From Actinomycetes bacterium (GTDB lineage: Bacteria > Actinomycetota > Coriobacteriia > Anaerosomatales > Anaerosomataceae), in NCBI GenBank assembly GCA_021850085.1, contig JAJZRZ010000092.1, forward strand, positions 1 through 6,707: a stretch of 6,707 nucleotides of DNA. The letters run 5' to 3'. Within the stretch, counting starts at the first letter, position 1. Each line of letters begins with the position of its first letter. The translations under genes and the position numbers were made by a program. Shown here one piece after another: positions 1 through 6,375 of this stretch. The notes beneath the pieces were generated by a model, which saw only the letters and a list, made by a program, of their open reading frames with translations, did no database searches and was not told the DNA's origin.

Positions 1-662
1 CTGCCGCATATGATAGAAAAGGCGCGCTTGTGAACGCCCAGCCACGGCAGCAGAATCCCGGGTATTGCTGCGTCCAGCGCGGCCATGTCGGACGTATACA
101 TGGTCCAACTGAGGATGTTGGCTGCAGCCATGCCCTCGCCCGCAAGAATGCGGCCCAGAACGTCGAGGATCGCTGATAACTGGCTCTGCATGTCGATGCC
201 GACCAAGTCGAGCGTTTCCAGCCCACCCTTAAGCGGCGCAACACCTGAAATATACAGCGTGTCGCCGTCGAGGACCGGAACGCGGCTGACATCGCGATCC
301 ACCATGAGTGTCGCCAGATCCGACACGGTGGTATCCGCCTGCACGGTGATCGGATCCGCGGTCATGACGTCCTCGACGGTGGCGCCGACGGCCTTCTTCA
401 GCTCGGCCTCGAACCGCTGCGTGGCGGGAGGGTACATGATCAGTCCGTCGAGCAGGTGCAGATACGTGGGGAACTCCATCTTGACGTCCTGCATGATCAG
501 GTCGCCCTCGGTGACTATGCCCACCAAGCGGGTCCCGTCCATCACCGGAAGCGCGCCAACTCGCCTGTCGACCATCAGGCGAGCGGCGTCGGTGACCGAA
601 AGATCGCCGTGAACCGTCACCGGGTCCGGCGTCATGATGTCGCGTGCGGTCAGTTCAGCCAT
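1..662 (-). CDS. CBS-domain protein fused in frame to a RidA/YjgF-like domain (3' end cut by window edge)
   Basis: Translating the minus strand from the ATG at 662 gives 220 residues with no stop before the window edge. Residues 8-55 form a complete CBS domain (DIMTPDPVTV, then ALPVMDG and LVGIVTEGDL). Residues 60-93 are the linker usual in small paired-CBS proteins (FPTYLHLLDG, then FEAELKKAVG). Residues 95-134 begin a second CBS domain (VEDVMTADPITV, RVPVLDGD). Its expected end, of the type LVGIVTxxD, is missing. From residue 135 the chain reads TLYISGVAPL, then GIDMQSQL, MYTSDMAAL and HKRAFSI, which matches RidA/YjgF (PF01042) without its first 15-20 residues. Arg213 aligns with the substrate-carboxylate Arg of RidA. 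CBS pairs bind adenine nucleotides, and RidA hydrolyses reactive enamines and imines. What a fusion would do is unknown. GC falls from about 65% to about 59% past the junction, and TTA and extra ATA codons appear. It starts 49 bases after nnr. An in-frame ATG at 707 lacks a ribosome binding site. It may be a chimeric assembly. Confidence 0.82.
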   Translation of the reverse strand, partial: MAELTARDIMTPDPVTVHGDLSVTDAARLMVDRRVGALPVMDGTRLVGIVTEGDLIMQDVKMEFPTYLHLLDGLIMYPPATQRFEAELKKAVGATVEDVMTADPITVQADTTVSDLATLMVDRDVSRVPVLDGDTLYISGVAPLKGGLETLDLVGIDMQSQLSAILDVLGRILAGEGMAAANILSWTMYTSDMAALDAAIPGILLPWLGVHKRAFSIICG

Positions 663-666
663 GGTG

Positions 667-671
667 CCTCC
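667..671 (-). promoter_or_regulatory. Ribosome binding site of the CBS-domain gene
   Basis: GGAGG lies four bases before the ATG at 662. It favours that start over the in-frame ATG at 707, which has no such sequence. The spacing is a little short. Confidence 0.6.
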
Positions 672-711
672 GTCTCTGGGCGCCCGGCCGTGTGCCGAGG
701 TCACCATGATT

Positions 712-2229
712 CTACTCGCCCGTCACGTCTCGCACAGCATCAGGGAGGTGGTCGGTGATGTCCGCCGACGTGAAGCAGGTGACGGTGAGTCGTCTGGTTC
801 CGTGCTCGGCCGCCCTGCCGTGCAGAAAAGCCCCGAGCACTGCGGCGTCGAAGGCCGGGACACGGTGGGCCAGCAGCGCGCCGAGCATCCCGGAGAGCAC
901 GTCGCCCGAACCGGCGCGCGCGAGCCCGGCGTTCCCAGCGACCACGACCGCCCGTCGTGTCGAGCTCGCGACGATGGTCCGCGCACCTTTGAGCAGGCAC
1001 ACGGCTTGGGGGCCGCACATCGATACAGCGGCGGTCACGCGGTCGGACTGGATGGAGGGCGTGGGAACGCCGAGGATTCGAGCGGCCTCGCCGGGATGCG
1101 GCGTGACGATCAGCGGCGCCTCCCGCTCGCCAAGACTTTCCATGCCCGAGGGGAGGGCGTTGAGCGCATCGGCGTCCAGGACGAGCGGAGCAGGCGCCTC
1201 GGCGATGAGCCTGCCCACGAGTTCCGAGACTACCCCGCCTGTCGTGAGCCCGGGCCCAGCGACGACGGCATCAGCGTCCGAGACCGCCTCCACGCACGCC
1301 GTCACGCTCGATACGGTACCGTCCGGTCCGGCGGGGACCGCTCTCACGAGGGCGTTCGGGGCAGCGGCTCTCACTATGTCGGCGACAGGCTCTGGGACCA
1401 CGACCACCGTGAAGCCAGGGCCCATGCGCAACGCACCGCGCGCGGCGAGGACCGCGGCCCCCGGATAGGTGGTCGAACCAGCCAGGATCGCCACCCTTCC
1501 CCGCGATCCTTTGTGGTCCTGGGGGCCGGGCCAAGGAAAAGCCGCGCGCAGGTCGGTCGCGTCGGGGACCTCGAGCGCGCCGGGGACATCGGTCCAGCCA
1601 ACCGGTATGCCGATCTCGGCCACCAAGACGCGGCCCGCGTGCTCCGCTCCAGGGTACAGGAGCAGCCCGGGCTTGGGTGCCGTGAATGTCACGGTCACAT
1701 CGGCGCGCACCGCCGGACCCGCAACGGCGCCCGTATCGGCATTCACACCTGACGGAACGTCGGCGGAGACCACGAACGCCCCGGACGTGGCGATGGCGTC
1801 GAGCACGAGCGCCGACACGCCTTCCGGCGGACCCTTGAAACCGAATCCGAAAACGGCGTCCACCACGACCGCGGCGTTCGAGACCAGCGCGTCGGCCGGT
1901 CCGCCGGCCAGCTCCCATCGGATACCGGACTCTACCGCTGCCTCCGCGGCGGATCGCGCGACACCGCCCAGTTCGCTGGGAGCGCGCAAGCAGAGCACAA
2001 CGCACTCACGGCCCGCCTCGTGCAGCCGATGCGCGGCCACCCACCCGTCTCCGCCGTTGTTTCCCGGACCGCATACCACCGCGACCGGCCCGTCGGGCGC
2101 CGAGGAGAGCACCTCGTCGGCCAGCGCTTCGCCGGCGCGACGCATCAACTCCCCCAGCGTCGCCACACCCTCCACTACGGCGCGGTCCTCCACCGCGCGC
2201 ATCTGCTCCGCCGTCAGCGCGTAGCGCAT
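712..2229 (-). CDS. nnr: Bifunctional NAD(P)H-hydrate repair enzyme (epimerase plus ADP-dependent dehydratase)
   Basis: This 505-residue protein repairs NADHX and NADPHX, the damaged hydrates of NAD(P)H. The N-terminal half (about 1-215, YjeF_N, NnrE) epimerises the R and S forms. It shows GPGNNGGDGW at 54-63, VVVDAVFGFGF at 121-131 with the catalytic-type Asp, and SADVPSGVNADTG at 155-167. The C-terminal half (about 235-500, ribokinase-like, NnrD) dehydrates the S form using ADP. It shows HKGSRGRVAILAGS at 239-252, LDADALNALP at 351-360, VTPHPGEAARILG at 375-387, LLKG at 412-415 and AGSGDVLSGMLGA at 439-451. The length fits the fused bacterial enzyme. I chose the ATG at 2229 because the family begins with a motif like MRYALTAEQMRAVE and a purine-rich site precedes it. 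An in-frame ATG at 2280 would add 17 residues unlike the family and has no well-placed ribosome binding site. The gene is downstream of acpS, probably in the same transcript. Confidence 0.95.
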   Translation of the reverse strand: MRYALTAEQMRAVEDRAVVEGVATLGELMRRAGEALADEVLSSAPDGPVAVVCGPGNNGGDGWVAAHRLHEAGRECVVLCLRAPSELGGVARSAAEAAVESGIRWELAGGPADALVSNAAVVVDAVFGFGFKGPPEGVSALVLDAIATSGAFVVSADVPSGVNADTGAVAGPAVRADVTVTFTAPKPGLLLYPGAEHAGRVLVAEIGIPVGWTDVPGALEVPDATDLRAAFPWPGPQDHKGSRGRVAILAGSTTYPGAAVLAARGALRMGPGFTVVVVPEPVADIVRAAAPNALVRAVPAGPDGTVSSVTACVEAVSDADAVVAGPGLTTGGVVSELVGRLIAEAPAPLVLDADALNALPSGMESLGEREAPLIVTPHPGEAARILGVPTPSIQSDRVTAAVSMCGPQAVCLLKGARTIVASSTRRAVVVAGNAGLARAGSGDVLSGMLGALLAHRVPAFDAAVLGAFLHGRAAEHGTRRLTVTCFTSADITDHLPDAVRDVTGE

Positions 2230-2233
2230 GTCA

Positions 2234-2239
2234 TCCCCC
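2234..2239 (-). promoter_or_regulatory. Likely ribosome binding site of nnr
   Basis: GGGGGA sits four bases before the ATG at 2229. It is a modest match to the Shine-Dalgarno sequence. The competing ATG at 2280 has only a GAGG about 17 bases upstream, so this site helps decide the start. Confidence 0.4.
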
Positions 2240-2292
2240 GTCGAACAGGCCGGGCCTAGCGCCGTGGCCTGCTTCATCATCGCACACGCCGT

Positions 2293-2790
2293 TCAGACCT
2301 CTTCGTTCCCCACATCATCGAGCAGCGCTCGCGCGTCCTTGAACGAGGCAGCAAGGCGCTGAGCGGGAGTCTGTGGCTCCTCCTGTCGCGCCGGCCGCAT
2401 CCGCTCCGTGATGGCCACGGCCGAGGCCACCGCGGTCTTGTGCGTGAAGGAGAGCGAGAGGTGCACCTCGATCACGCCGGAGGCCTCGGCGACCTCGGCG
2501 GCACGACCGCTCAGGACGGGCACCGGGCGCCCGCGTTCGTCCCGGCGCACCTCGACGTCGCGGAACCGCATACCAGAGAATCCGGTACCGAGCGCCTTGA
2601 GCACCGCCTCTTTCGCGGCGAAACGCATCGCGTAGTGGATCTCGGGCTTGTTGCGTCTGTCGCAGTACGCGCGCTCCTCCTCCGAGAAGAGTCGCTCCTT
2701 CATCCGCGGCCTGCGCTCGAGCGCATCGCGCATCCGCTCGATCTCGACGATATCGACGCCGAGCCCTGTCACCGTCAGCACGTCGGTCAC
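2293..2790 (-). CDS. acpS: Holo-[acyl-carrier-protein] synthase
   Basis: AcpS transfers 4'-phosphopantetheine from CoA to a serine of acyl carrier protein, activating it for fatty-acid synthesis in the cytoplasm. The 165-residue product has the two family signatures: GLGVDIVEIER at 9-19, whose Asp13 binds Mg, and RFAAKEAVLKALGTG at 56-70, whose Glu61 is the second metal ligand. LSLSFTHKTAVASAVAI at 111-127 is the closing strand with the Ser/Thr-His element. The typical family member has about 120-130 residues and would end here. The remaining 38 or so residues (from 128) form a charged, probably helical tail (TPAQRLAASFKDARALLDDV) that I do not recognise. The start is GTG at 2790, two bases after the glmS stop. 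A ribosome binding site lies in the last codons of glmS, so the two genes are almost certainly cotranscribed and perhaps translationally coupled. A later in-frame GTG (codon 7) is possible but less well placed. Confidence 0.95.
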   Translation of the reverse strand: MTDVLTVTGLGVDIVEIERMRDALERRPRMKERLFSEEERAYCDRRNKPEIHYAMRFAAKEAVLKALGTGFSGMRFRDVEVRRDERGRPVPVLSGRAAEVAEASGVIEVHLSLSFTHKTAVASAVAITERMRPARQEEPQTPAQRLAASFKDARALLDDVGNEEV

Positions 2791-2792
2791 CG

Positions 2793-4619
2793 CTACTCCA
2801 CCGTCACAGATTTCGCGAGGTTCCTCGGCTGGTCCACGTTACACCCGCGAAGCGTGGCGATGTGATAAGCAAGCAGCTGAAGCGGGATCGTCGCGGGTAT
2901 GGCCGAGATCGCCTCGCTCGTGCGCGGCACGTACAGGACATGCTCCACGTGGCGCGCGATCTCGTCATCGCCGTGGGTGGCCACCGCGATCACCCGGCCG
3001 CCGCGCGCGCGGACCTCCTGGATGTTGCTCACCACCTTCTCGTAGGTGCGGCCCTGCGTGGCCACCACCACGACGGGTACCTCCTCGGTGATGAGCGCGA
3101 TCGGGCCATGCTTCATCTCGCCTGCAGGGTATGCCTCCGCATGGATATAGCTGATCTCCTTGAGCTTGAGAGCGCCCTCCATCGCCACCGGCACGCCGAT
3201 ACCGCGTCCCAGGAAGAGCGAGGAACGAACGCCTGTATACTCGCGCGCGCAAGCCTCGATGCCGTCGGCGCCACCGAGTATGGCTTCGGTGGTCTCGGGC
3301 AGGCGCGACACCTCGTCCCAGATGTGCGCCACGTCGTGCTTGCCGAGCGTGCCCCTGGCCTGCGCAAGCTTGAGGGCGAGCACCGTGAGAGCCGCGATCT
3401 GCGCCGTGAAGGTCTTGGTTGCGGCGACACCGATCTCCGGGCCTGCGTGCGTGTAGATGACCCCGTCGCTCTCACGCGTGACGCGGCTTCCCACCACGTT
3501 GGTGATGGCGAAGGCCTTCGCGCCTCGGCCACGCGCCTCCCGGACGCCTGCGAGCGTGTCCGCCGTCTCGCCTGACTGGGTGATGGCCACGACGAGCGTG
3601 CCGCTGTCGACGATGGGTTGCCGGTACCGGAACTCGCTCGAGACATCCACCTCGACGGGCACGCGAGCCCACGCTTCCACCAGGGTCTTGGCGACGAGGC
3701 CGGCATGGTAGCTCGTGCCGCACGCCACTATGAACACACGCTCGATGGCGGCTATCTCGGCCTCGGTCATCGCCAGCTCGGAGAGCTGGACGATCCCGTC
3801 GGAGCCGAGCCGGCCACGCAAGGTCTCACGGATGGCTGTGGGCTGCTCGTTGATTTCCTTGAGCATGAAGGTCTCGTAGCCGCCCTTCTCGGCGGCGTCC
3901 AAATCCCACTCCACGTGGATCCGTTCGGGCTCCCTCAGCACCCCGTCCTCGCCGAAGACAGTGACGCTGTCGCGCCGAACGAGCGCGACATCCCCGTCCT
4001 CCAGCACGAGGACCTCACGAGTATGCTCGAGGACGGCCGGGATGTCGCTCGCCACGATCGTCTCGTCCTCTCCCACGCCGATGATGAGCGGCGAGTCGTT
4101 GCGCGCCGCGACGATCGTATCCGGCTCGGCTTCGTGCACGACTGCGAGCGCGTAGCTTCCGGTGAGGCGACTGACCGTTCGCCGGACCGCCGTTACGAGG
4201 TCCCCCTCGTAGTAACTCTCCACGAGGTGGGCGACGCTTTCGGTATCGGTCTGCGAACGAAGCACGTGCCCGGCAGCGGCGAGCTCCTCCCGCAGCTCCA
4301 GGTAGTTCTCGATAATGCCGTTGTGCACCACCGCGATACGGCCCGTGCAGTCAGCGTGCGGGTGAGCATTCTGCTCGTTGGGCCTGCCATGCGTCGCCCA
4401 GCGCGTGTGCCCTATGCCGACCGTACCCGGCAGCGGACATGCGGCCACTGCCTCGGTGAGGTGGTGCAGCTTCCCCACGCGTCTGACGAGGTCGATACCC
4501 CCCGTACCCATGATGGCCACTCCGGCAGAGTCATACCCCCGGTACTCAAGCCGCGCCAAGCCGCCGAGCAGGATGTCGCTCGCCTGCCGAGAGCCGATGT
4601 ATCCGACGATTCCGCACAT
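2793..4619 (-). CDS. glmS: Glutamine--fructose-6-phosphate aminotransferase (isomerizing)
   Basis: GlmS makes glucosamine-6-phosphate from fructose-6-phosphate and glutamine, the first step of UDP-GlcNAc and peptidoglycan precursor synthesis. The 608-residue product matches the usual length of about 609. The class II glutaminase domain (2-220) starts MCGIVGYIG, whose Cys2 is the nucleophile after Met removal. It also has HTRWATHG at 71-78, HNG at 99-101 and TDTESVAHL at 124-132. The first SIS domain (about 290-420) has ACGTSYHAG at 299-307 and TQSGETADT at 347-355. The second (about 460-595) has LKLKEIS at 484-490 with Glu488, and EMKHGP at 501-506 with His504. The C-terminal LAKSVTVE carries Lys603, the residue that forms the Schiff base with fructose-6-phosphate. 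No key residue is missing. The start has an excellent AAGGAG seven bases upstream. A glmS ribozyme in the leader gives feedback by the product. acpS follows two bases after the TAG stop. Confidence 0.98.
   Translation of the reverse strand: MCGIVGYIGSRQASDILLGGLARLEYRGYDSAGVAIMGTGGIDLVRRVGKLHHLTEAVAACPLPGTVGIGHTRWATHGRPNEQNAHPHADCTGRIAVVHNGIIENYLELREELAAAGHVLRSQTDTESVAHLVESYYEGDLVTAVRRTVSRLTGSYALAVVHEAEPDTIVAARNDSPLIIGVGEDETIVASDIPAVLEHTREVLVLEDGDVALVRRDSVTVFGEDGVLREPERIHVEWDLDAAEKGGYETFMLKEINEQPTAIRETLRGRLGSDGIVQLSELAMTEAEIAAIERVFIVACGTSYHAGLVAKTLVEAWARVPVEVDVSSEFRYRQPIVDSGTLVVAITQSGETADTLAGVREARGRGAKAFAITNVVGSRVTRESDGVIYTHAGPEIGVAATKTFTAQIAALTVLALKLAQARGTLGKHDVAHIWDEVSRLPETTEAILGGADGIEACAREYTGVRSSLFLGRGIGVPVAMEGALKLKEISYIHAEAYPAGEMKHGPIALITEEVPVVVVATQGRTYEKVVSNIQEVRARGGRVIAVATHGDDEIARHVEHVLYVPRTSEAISAIPATIPLQLLAYHIATLRGCNVDQPRNLAKSVTVE
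2796..2802 (-). promoter_or_regulatory. Ribosome binding site of acpS inside the end of glmS
   Basis: GGTGGAG lies five bases before the GTG start of acpS and overlaps the last codons of glmS. It supports the GTG at 2790 as the start and suggests translational coupling. Confidence 0.6.
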
Positions 4620-4626
4620 GGACGTA

Positions 4627-4632
4627 CTCCTT
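4627..4632 (-). promoter_or_regulatory. Ribosome binding site of glmS
   Basis: AAGGAG lies seven bases before the ATG at 4619. It lies about 95 bases downstream of the ribozyme body, so the ribozyme does not directly cover it. This fits control by RNA cleavage rather than by masking of the site. Confidence 0.8.
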
Positions 4633-4655
4633 CTTCAAGAGGCGCGAGAGTCGGT

Positions 4656-4715
4656 GCGCGGCCTATGCTGCCGAGAAGGGTGCGTAGGCGCGCGATTGCG
4701 GCTCTGTGATGCCGC
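4656..4715 (-). other. Two hairpins between the ribozyme and the glmS start
   Basis: The first hairpin pairs GCGGC (4715-4711) with GCCGC (4702-4698) around an eight-base loop. The second pairs GCGCGCCTACGC (4693-4682) with GCATAGGCCGCGC (4668-4656): 5 + 4 + 2 base pairs, one bulged C (4661) and one C-A mismatch. Neither is followed by a U-run, so they do not look like terminators. They may shape the leader or stabilise the cleaved 3' fragment. No other signal is visible in this stretch. Confidence 0.35.
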
Positions 4716-4726
4716 TGTCGTCTGAA

Positions 4727-4875
4727 CACCGGTCCGGCGGCCTCTTGTCTCCTGTGGTCGCCCGCAGGTTTTGCGTGCCGCCGTGTCGACCCCGGTGGGC
4801 CGGAGGACCATCCGCCGAGTCTTTCGATGGGCCCTCTCCTCGTCACCTGACACCCGGTCCGTCAGGCCTGGCGCT
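4727..4875 (-). ncRNA. glmS ribozyme: glmS ribozyme (glucosamine-6-phosphate-activated self-cleaving riboswitch)
   Basis: Read on the minus strand, the leader of glmS matches the glmS ribozyme core (Rfam glmS, RF00234). Cleavage is expected between A4875 and G4874, just before GCGCC. Nine bases later, as in the Thermoanaerobacter ribozyme, P1 pairs CTGAC (4865-4861) with GTCAG (4851-4847). The conserved GACGAGG (4844-4838) follows; its first G (4844) corresponds to the catalytic G40. P2 pairs GAGGA (4841-4837) with TCCTC (4807-4803). ATCGA (4828-4824) and CGGCGGATG (4817-4809) are conserved core blocks, and GGCG (4816-4813) can pair with CGCC (4873-4870) as P2.2. P3 pairs CACCGG (4797-4792) with CCGGTG (4732-4727). 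The P3.1 pseudoknot pairs GGCC (4801-4798) with GGTC (4791-4788). P4 pairs GGCGGC (4782-4777) with GCCGCC (4741-4736). AAAA (4772-4769) precedes P4.1, a 7-position stem with one C-A mismatch and a GCGA loop. In known cases glucosamine-6-phosphate acts as cofactor, and the cleaved mRNA is degraded, lowering glmS expression. Confidence 0.95.
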
Positions 4876-4907
4876 TGCGAAACGAATATCGACGCAGGGA
4901 CCCCCTT

Positions 4908-4927
4908 CCTCTCGAGCATCTCAGAGG
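4908..4927 (-). repeat. Imperfect inverted repeat in the glmS leader, next to the candidate promoter
   Basis: CCTCTGAG (4927-4920) pairs with CTC-G-AGAGG (4916-4908), giving eight base pairs with one bulged G and a three-base ATG loop. It begins three bases after the candidate -10 box, about where transcription would start. It could be a 5' hairpin of the transcript or a protein-binding operator. There is no U-run after it, so it is not a convincing glmM terminator. Confidence 0.4.
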
Positions 4928-4929
4928 TG

Positions 4930-4938
4930 ATTCTACCA
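4930..4938 (-). promoter_or_regulatory. Candidate extended -10 promoter for glmS
   Basis: TGGTAGAAT fits the extended -10 pattern TGnTATAAT with one mismatch. I see no good -35 box 16-18 bases upstream. It lies between the glmM stop and the ribozyme and would give a leader of about 48 bases before the cleavage site. The separate, long intergenic region supports an own promoter for glmS, but read-through from glmM is also possible. Confidence 0.4.
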
Positions 4939-4985
4939 AAGCGCGGTGACCCGACCGCTCGGAGGGGCCAAACGTTGCCGCCTCG

Positions 4986-6320
4986 CTACCCGAGTTCGTC
5001 TTTCACCACAGCCGCGAGACGGTCGGCCACTCCGCGGGCCTGGGCGAGGTCGGCGGCCTCCACCATCACCCGGACGAGCGGCTCGGTCCCTGACGCACGG
5101 ACCAGTACCCGCCCCGTCTCCCCCAGCTCGGTCTCGGCGGCTCGTATGGCGACCGCCACGGCGGAACTGCCCGATAGCAGCTCGCGATGGGCAACAGGCA
5201 CGTTGTGCAGCACCTGCGGGTAATGGGTCATCACGCCGGCGAGCTCGGAGAGCGGTCTGCCGGAGCGGTGCACGACCGACGCGAGCTGAAGCGCGGTGAT
5301 GAGGCCGTCACCCGTGGTGGCATGCTCGAGGAAGATGATGTGCCCCGACTGCTCTCCGCCGAACACCGCTCCGGATGACCGCATCTGGTCGAGCACGTAG
5401 CGGTCACCCACACGCGTCTTCACCACAGCTATGCCCGACTTGTGCAACACCTTCTCGAAGCCGAGATTGCTCATCACAGTCGAAACCACCGTGTGCTGGC
5501 GCAGCGCTCCCCGCTCGAGCAGATCGAGCGCGCACACCGCCATGATCGCGTCGCCGTCAACGGGCTCCCCGGTCTCGTCGACCGCGAGCACTCGGTCGGC
5601 GTCCCCGTCGTGCGCGATGCCCAGATCGAAGTTCCCTGCGCTCACCACCCCCGCCACGACTTCGAGATGAGTGGATCCGCTGCCGAGGTTGATGTCCATG
5701 CCGTTCCAGTCGCAGTTGACCGCGTGCACCTCGGCACCCACGGCCCTGAAGGCACCGGGGCTCGTACGGGCCGACGCACCGAGCCCGCGGTCGATCGCGA
5801 CGCGCAGGCCGTCAAGGCGTGCTGGTACCGTGGCGACCGCATGCGCCACGTAGCGCTCGCAGGCGTCCGCCACCACCGATGTGGTGCCGACCTTCGTGCC
5901 CGCGGGCCTGAGGTTGCTGCGCTCGGAGACGAGGAACTCTTCGATCTCGTCCTCGATCTCATCGGGGAGCTTGAACCCGTCACGGTCGAAAAGCTTGATG
6001 CCGTTGTACTCGGCCGGGTTGTGGGACGCCGAGATCACGACGCCGCCATCGGCCTGCAGATCGCGGGCGAGGAACGCCACGGCCGGTGTGGGAACGATGC
6101 CAGCTCGCAGCGCGTCCACACCCGAGGAGCAGATGCCTGCCACGATCGCAGCTTCGAGCATGTCGCCGCTTCGCCGCGTATCCATCCCCACCACGATCCG
6201 GCCCCGACCCCGCTCGCCGAGGAAGTGGCCAGCAGCCTCCCCAAGCTTGAACGCGAGCTCGGGGGTGAGCTCGCTGTTGGCAACGCCGCGAACGCCGTCG
6301 GTCCCGAACAGTCGCACCAT
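4986..6320 (-). CDS. glmM: Phosphoglucosamine mutase
   Basis: GlmM converts glucosamine-6-phosphate to glucosamine-1-phosphate, the step after GlmS on the way to UDP-GlcNAc. The 444-residue product has the normal length and all four domains of the alpha-D-phosphohexomutase family. MVRLFGTDGVRG opens domain 1. The phosphoserine loop ISASHNP (96-102) contains Ser99. The metal loop DGDADR (238-243) carries three Asp ligands. GGEQSGH (321-327) is the sugar-binding loop, and RASGTEP (408-414) is the phosphate-binding loop in domain 4. GSTHLE at 215-220 is also typical. One variation: the segment usually reading like DCANGA or DCAHGA is DRGLGA here (177-182). This lies outside the catalytic loops and should not abolish activity. 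The ATG at 6320 has GGGAG six bases upstream. The gene follows rpsI after a 76-base gap with a hairpin, and precedes the ribozyme-controlled glmS. Confidence 0.98.
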   Translation of the reverse strand: MVRLFGTDGVRGVANSELTPELAFKLGEAAGHFLGERGRGRIVVGMDTRRSGDMLEAAIVAGICSSGVDALRAGIVPTPAVAFLARDLQADGGVVISASHNPAEYNGIKLFDRDGFKLPDEIEDEIEEFLVSERSNLRPAGTKVGTTSVVADACERYVAHAVATVPARLDGLRVAIDRGLGASARTSPGAFRAVGAEVHAVNCDWNGMDINLGSGSTHLEVVAGVVSAGNFDLGIAHDGDADRVLAVDETGEPVDGDAIMAVCALDLLERGALRQHTVVSTVMSNLGFEKVLHKSGIAVVKTRVGDRYVLDQMRSSGAVFGGEQSGHIIFLEHATTGDGLITALQLASVVHRSGRPLSELAGVMTHYPQVLHNVPVAHRELLSGSSAVAVAIRAAETELGETGRVLVRASGTEPLVRVMVEAADLAQARGVADRLAAVVKDELG

Positions 6321-6340
6321 TGGACACTCCCATCACGCAC

Positions 6341-6365
6341 AAGGCCCGCCACAAGGGCGGGCCTT
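6341..6365 (-). terminator. Strong hairpin between rpsI and glmM, possible partial terminator
   Basis: AAGGCCCGCC (6341-6350) and GGCGGGCCTT (6356-6365) form a perfect 10-bp stem with a 5-base loop. On the minus strand only TT closes the stem and no further U-run follows. Intrinsic termination is therefore uncertain, and an RNA processing or stability role is equally possible. It ends only nine bases before the glmM ribosome binding site (6327-6331). Confidence 0.45.
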
Positions 6366-6375
6366 GATGATACAG

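Noticed and set aside
85..612. Plus-strand open frame of 175 codons opposite the CBS-RidA gene
   Set aside because: Ser/Thr/Arg-rich translation with no recognisable domain; the minus strand gives clear CBS and RidA motifs over the same bases.
709..714. TAGAAT on the minus strand at the nnr stop codon as a promoter for the CBS-domain gene
   Set aside because: It is the stop codon plus three bases, lacks the TGn extension and a -35 box, and resembles the glmS box only by chance.
634..1752. Long open frame on the plus strand opposite nnr (372 codons)
   Set aside because: It is antisense to the clear nnr gene, has a low-complexity Arg/Gly-rich translation, matches no family and has no ribosome binding site. 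It is a high-GC shadow frame, as are the other plus-strand frames opposite glmS and glmM.
2230..2280. N-terminal extension of Nnr from the in-frame ATG at 2280
   Set aside because: The extra 17 residues do not resemble the family start, and no ribosome binding site is suitably placed. Not excluded experimentally.
4941..4958. Short hairpin GCGGT/ACCGC downstream of the glmM stop, a possible glmM terminator
   Set aside because: The stem is only five base pairs, and what follows is GCTTTGG, not a U-run. Too weak to call.
6367..6372. TATCAT on the minus strand as a -10 box for glmM
   Set aside because: No -35 box and no properly spaced TG extension; it is also directly next to the strong hairpin. 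Hexamers like this occur by chance.
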